From an uncultured Rhodospirillales bacterium (GTDB lineage: Bacteria; Pseudomonadota; Alphaproteobacteria; Acetobacterales; Acetobacteraceae): 6,036 bases of DNA. The DNA lies in the NCBI GenBank assembly GCA_903928045.1, contig CAIYPH010000264.1, positions 1 to 6,036 of the forward strand. Direction: 5' to 3'. Shown piece after piece: positions 5,452 to 6,036 of this stretch (positions are counted from its first letter, which is position 1; each line of letters begins with the position of its first letter). The notes under the pieces are model-generated. The model made no database searches. It worked only from the letters and a program-made list of their open reading frames with translations, and was not told the origin of the DNA. A program made the translations under genes and the position numbers.

Positions 5452-6036
5452 TCAGGCCGCCTGGGGGACGCGGGCCAGGCGGGGCGCCAGGAAGGAGAGG
5501 CGGTTCTGCTCGGCCCAGTCGATCAGTTCGAGCTTGCCGTCATTATGTTCGACCAGCGCCGTGCAGCTTTCCACCCAGTCGCCGTCGTTGATGTAGAGCA
5601 CGCCGTTCACGGTGCGCATTTCGGCGTGGTGGATATGCCCGCAGACGACGCCATCGAGGCCGCGGCGTTTGGCTTCGGCGGCGAGGGCGGTTTCGAAGCG
5701 GTCGATCGCTTTGACGGCTTCTTTTACTTGCCGCTTCAGCCAGGCCGAGAGGGACCAGTAGGGGTAGCCGAGGCGGCGGCGGATGGCGTTGAACCAGCGG
5801 TTGATCACCAGGGCGGTGGTGTAGGCCCAGTCGCCGAGGAGGGCGAGGAACTTGGCGTAGCGGACCACGCTGTCGAACTCGTCGCCGTGCATGACGAGGA
5901 AGCGGCGGTTGTCGGCGGTGGTGTGGACGGCATCCTGGCGCAGTTTGATGCCGCCGACCTCGAGGCCGAGGGGGAGCCAGTTGCGGAACATCTCGTCGTG
6001 GTTGCCGGGGATGTAGGTGACCTCGGTGCCGGAGCG
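5452..6036 (-). CDS. LpxH-like metallophosphoesterase (UDP-2,3-diacylglucosamine diphosphatase-like), partial
   Basis: The coding frame runs unbroken to the right edge, so the visible 194 residues are the C-terminal part and the true start is outside the window. An internal ATG at 5991 is not the start, because the codons before it already encode PGNHDE (10-15), a core metal-binding motif. Further motifs are MHGDEFD (49-55) and GHIHHAEM (133-140), then a YINDGDWVES stretch. Between these lies a helical, aromatic insert of about 70 residues, the cap region typical of LpxH-like proteins (COG2908). LpxH cleaves UDP-2,3-diacylglucosamine to lipid X in lipid A synthesis. Many alphaproteobacteria use LpxI for that step, so this relative may act on another lipid or nucleotide diphosphate. 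It is followed after five bases by the GT4 gene, almost certainly as one operon. Confidence 0.87.
   Translation of the reverse strand, partial: RSGTEVTYIPGNHDEMFRNWLPLGLEVGGIKLRQDAVHTTADNRRFLVMHGDEFDSVVRYAKFLALLGDWAYTTALVINRWFNAIRRRLGYPYWSLSAWLKRQVKEAVKAIDRFETALAAEAKRRGLDGVVCGHIHHAEMRTVNGVLYINDGDWVESCTALVEHNDGKLELIDWAEQNRLSFLAPRLARVPQAA

Noticed and set aside
4379..5596. 405-codon open frame on the + strand opposite the glycosyltransferase and LpxH-like genes
   Set aside because: Its product is a low-complexity Gly/Ala/Glu/Val-rich sequence with no recognisable domain, while the minus strand carries complete GT4 and phosphoesterase motifs. Long antisense frames are expected in DNA this GC-rich.

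Overview
The window looks like a high-GC alphaproteobacterial chromosome. Coding DNA is very rich in G and C at third codon positions, genes are tightly packed, and the protein types fit: a Tag-family glycosylase of the 'APGHP' subgroup, split short-chain CHR transporters, an LpxH-like phosphoesterase beside a GT4 glycosyltransferase, and a PhyH dioxygenase. The AT-rich intergenic elements at the left edge remind me of Acetobacteraceae/Rhodospirillales intergenic DNA, but I cannot prove the family from this sequence.

Layout: 1-190 is AT-rich and apparently non-coding, with a perfect 10-bp inverted repeat (47-70) and a second T/A-rich stem (161-183) just past the end of the first gene. 191-727 (-) is a DNA-3-methyladenine glycosylase I (tag). 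Starting only 35 bp away in the opposite direction is a (+) cluster: a two-gene split chromate (CHR) transporter (763-1314 and 1311-1829, ATGA overlap), then a glutathione S-transferase-family gene (1866-2477). The GST gene converges on a leftward block. Within that block, a possible 61-residue small ORF (2479-2664) and a GC-rich hairpin (2502-2529) occupy the convergent junction. Next come a YfcE-like metallophosphoesterase (2642-3379) and a PhyH-type Fe(II)/2-oxoglutarate dioxygenase (3379-4260), linked by a TGATG stop/start overlap. After a 115-bp gap there is a GT4 glycosyltransferase (4376-5446, TTG start), 5 bp downstream of an LpxH-like metallophosphoesterase (5452-6036) whose N-terminus lies beyond the right edge.

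How the genes may work together: the (+) cluster reads as anion (chromate-type) export plus a thiol-dependent detoxification enzyme, with an alkylation-repair glycosylase transcribed divergently. The LpxH-like/GT4 pair looks like an envelope glycolipid step. The dioxygenase/phosphoesterase pair looks co-translated, but its substrate is unknown. I see no CRISPR array, insertion sequence, phage gene, tRNA or rRNA, and no convincing evidence of an entirely new system. The most unusual items are the AT-rich inverted-repeat elements, the compact divergent tag/chr start region, and the coupled PhyH/phosphoesterase pair.
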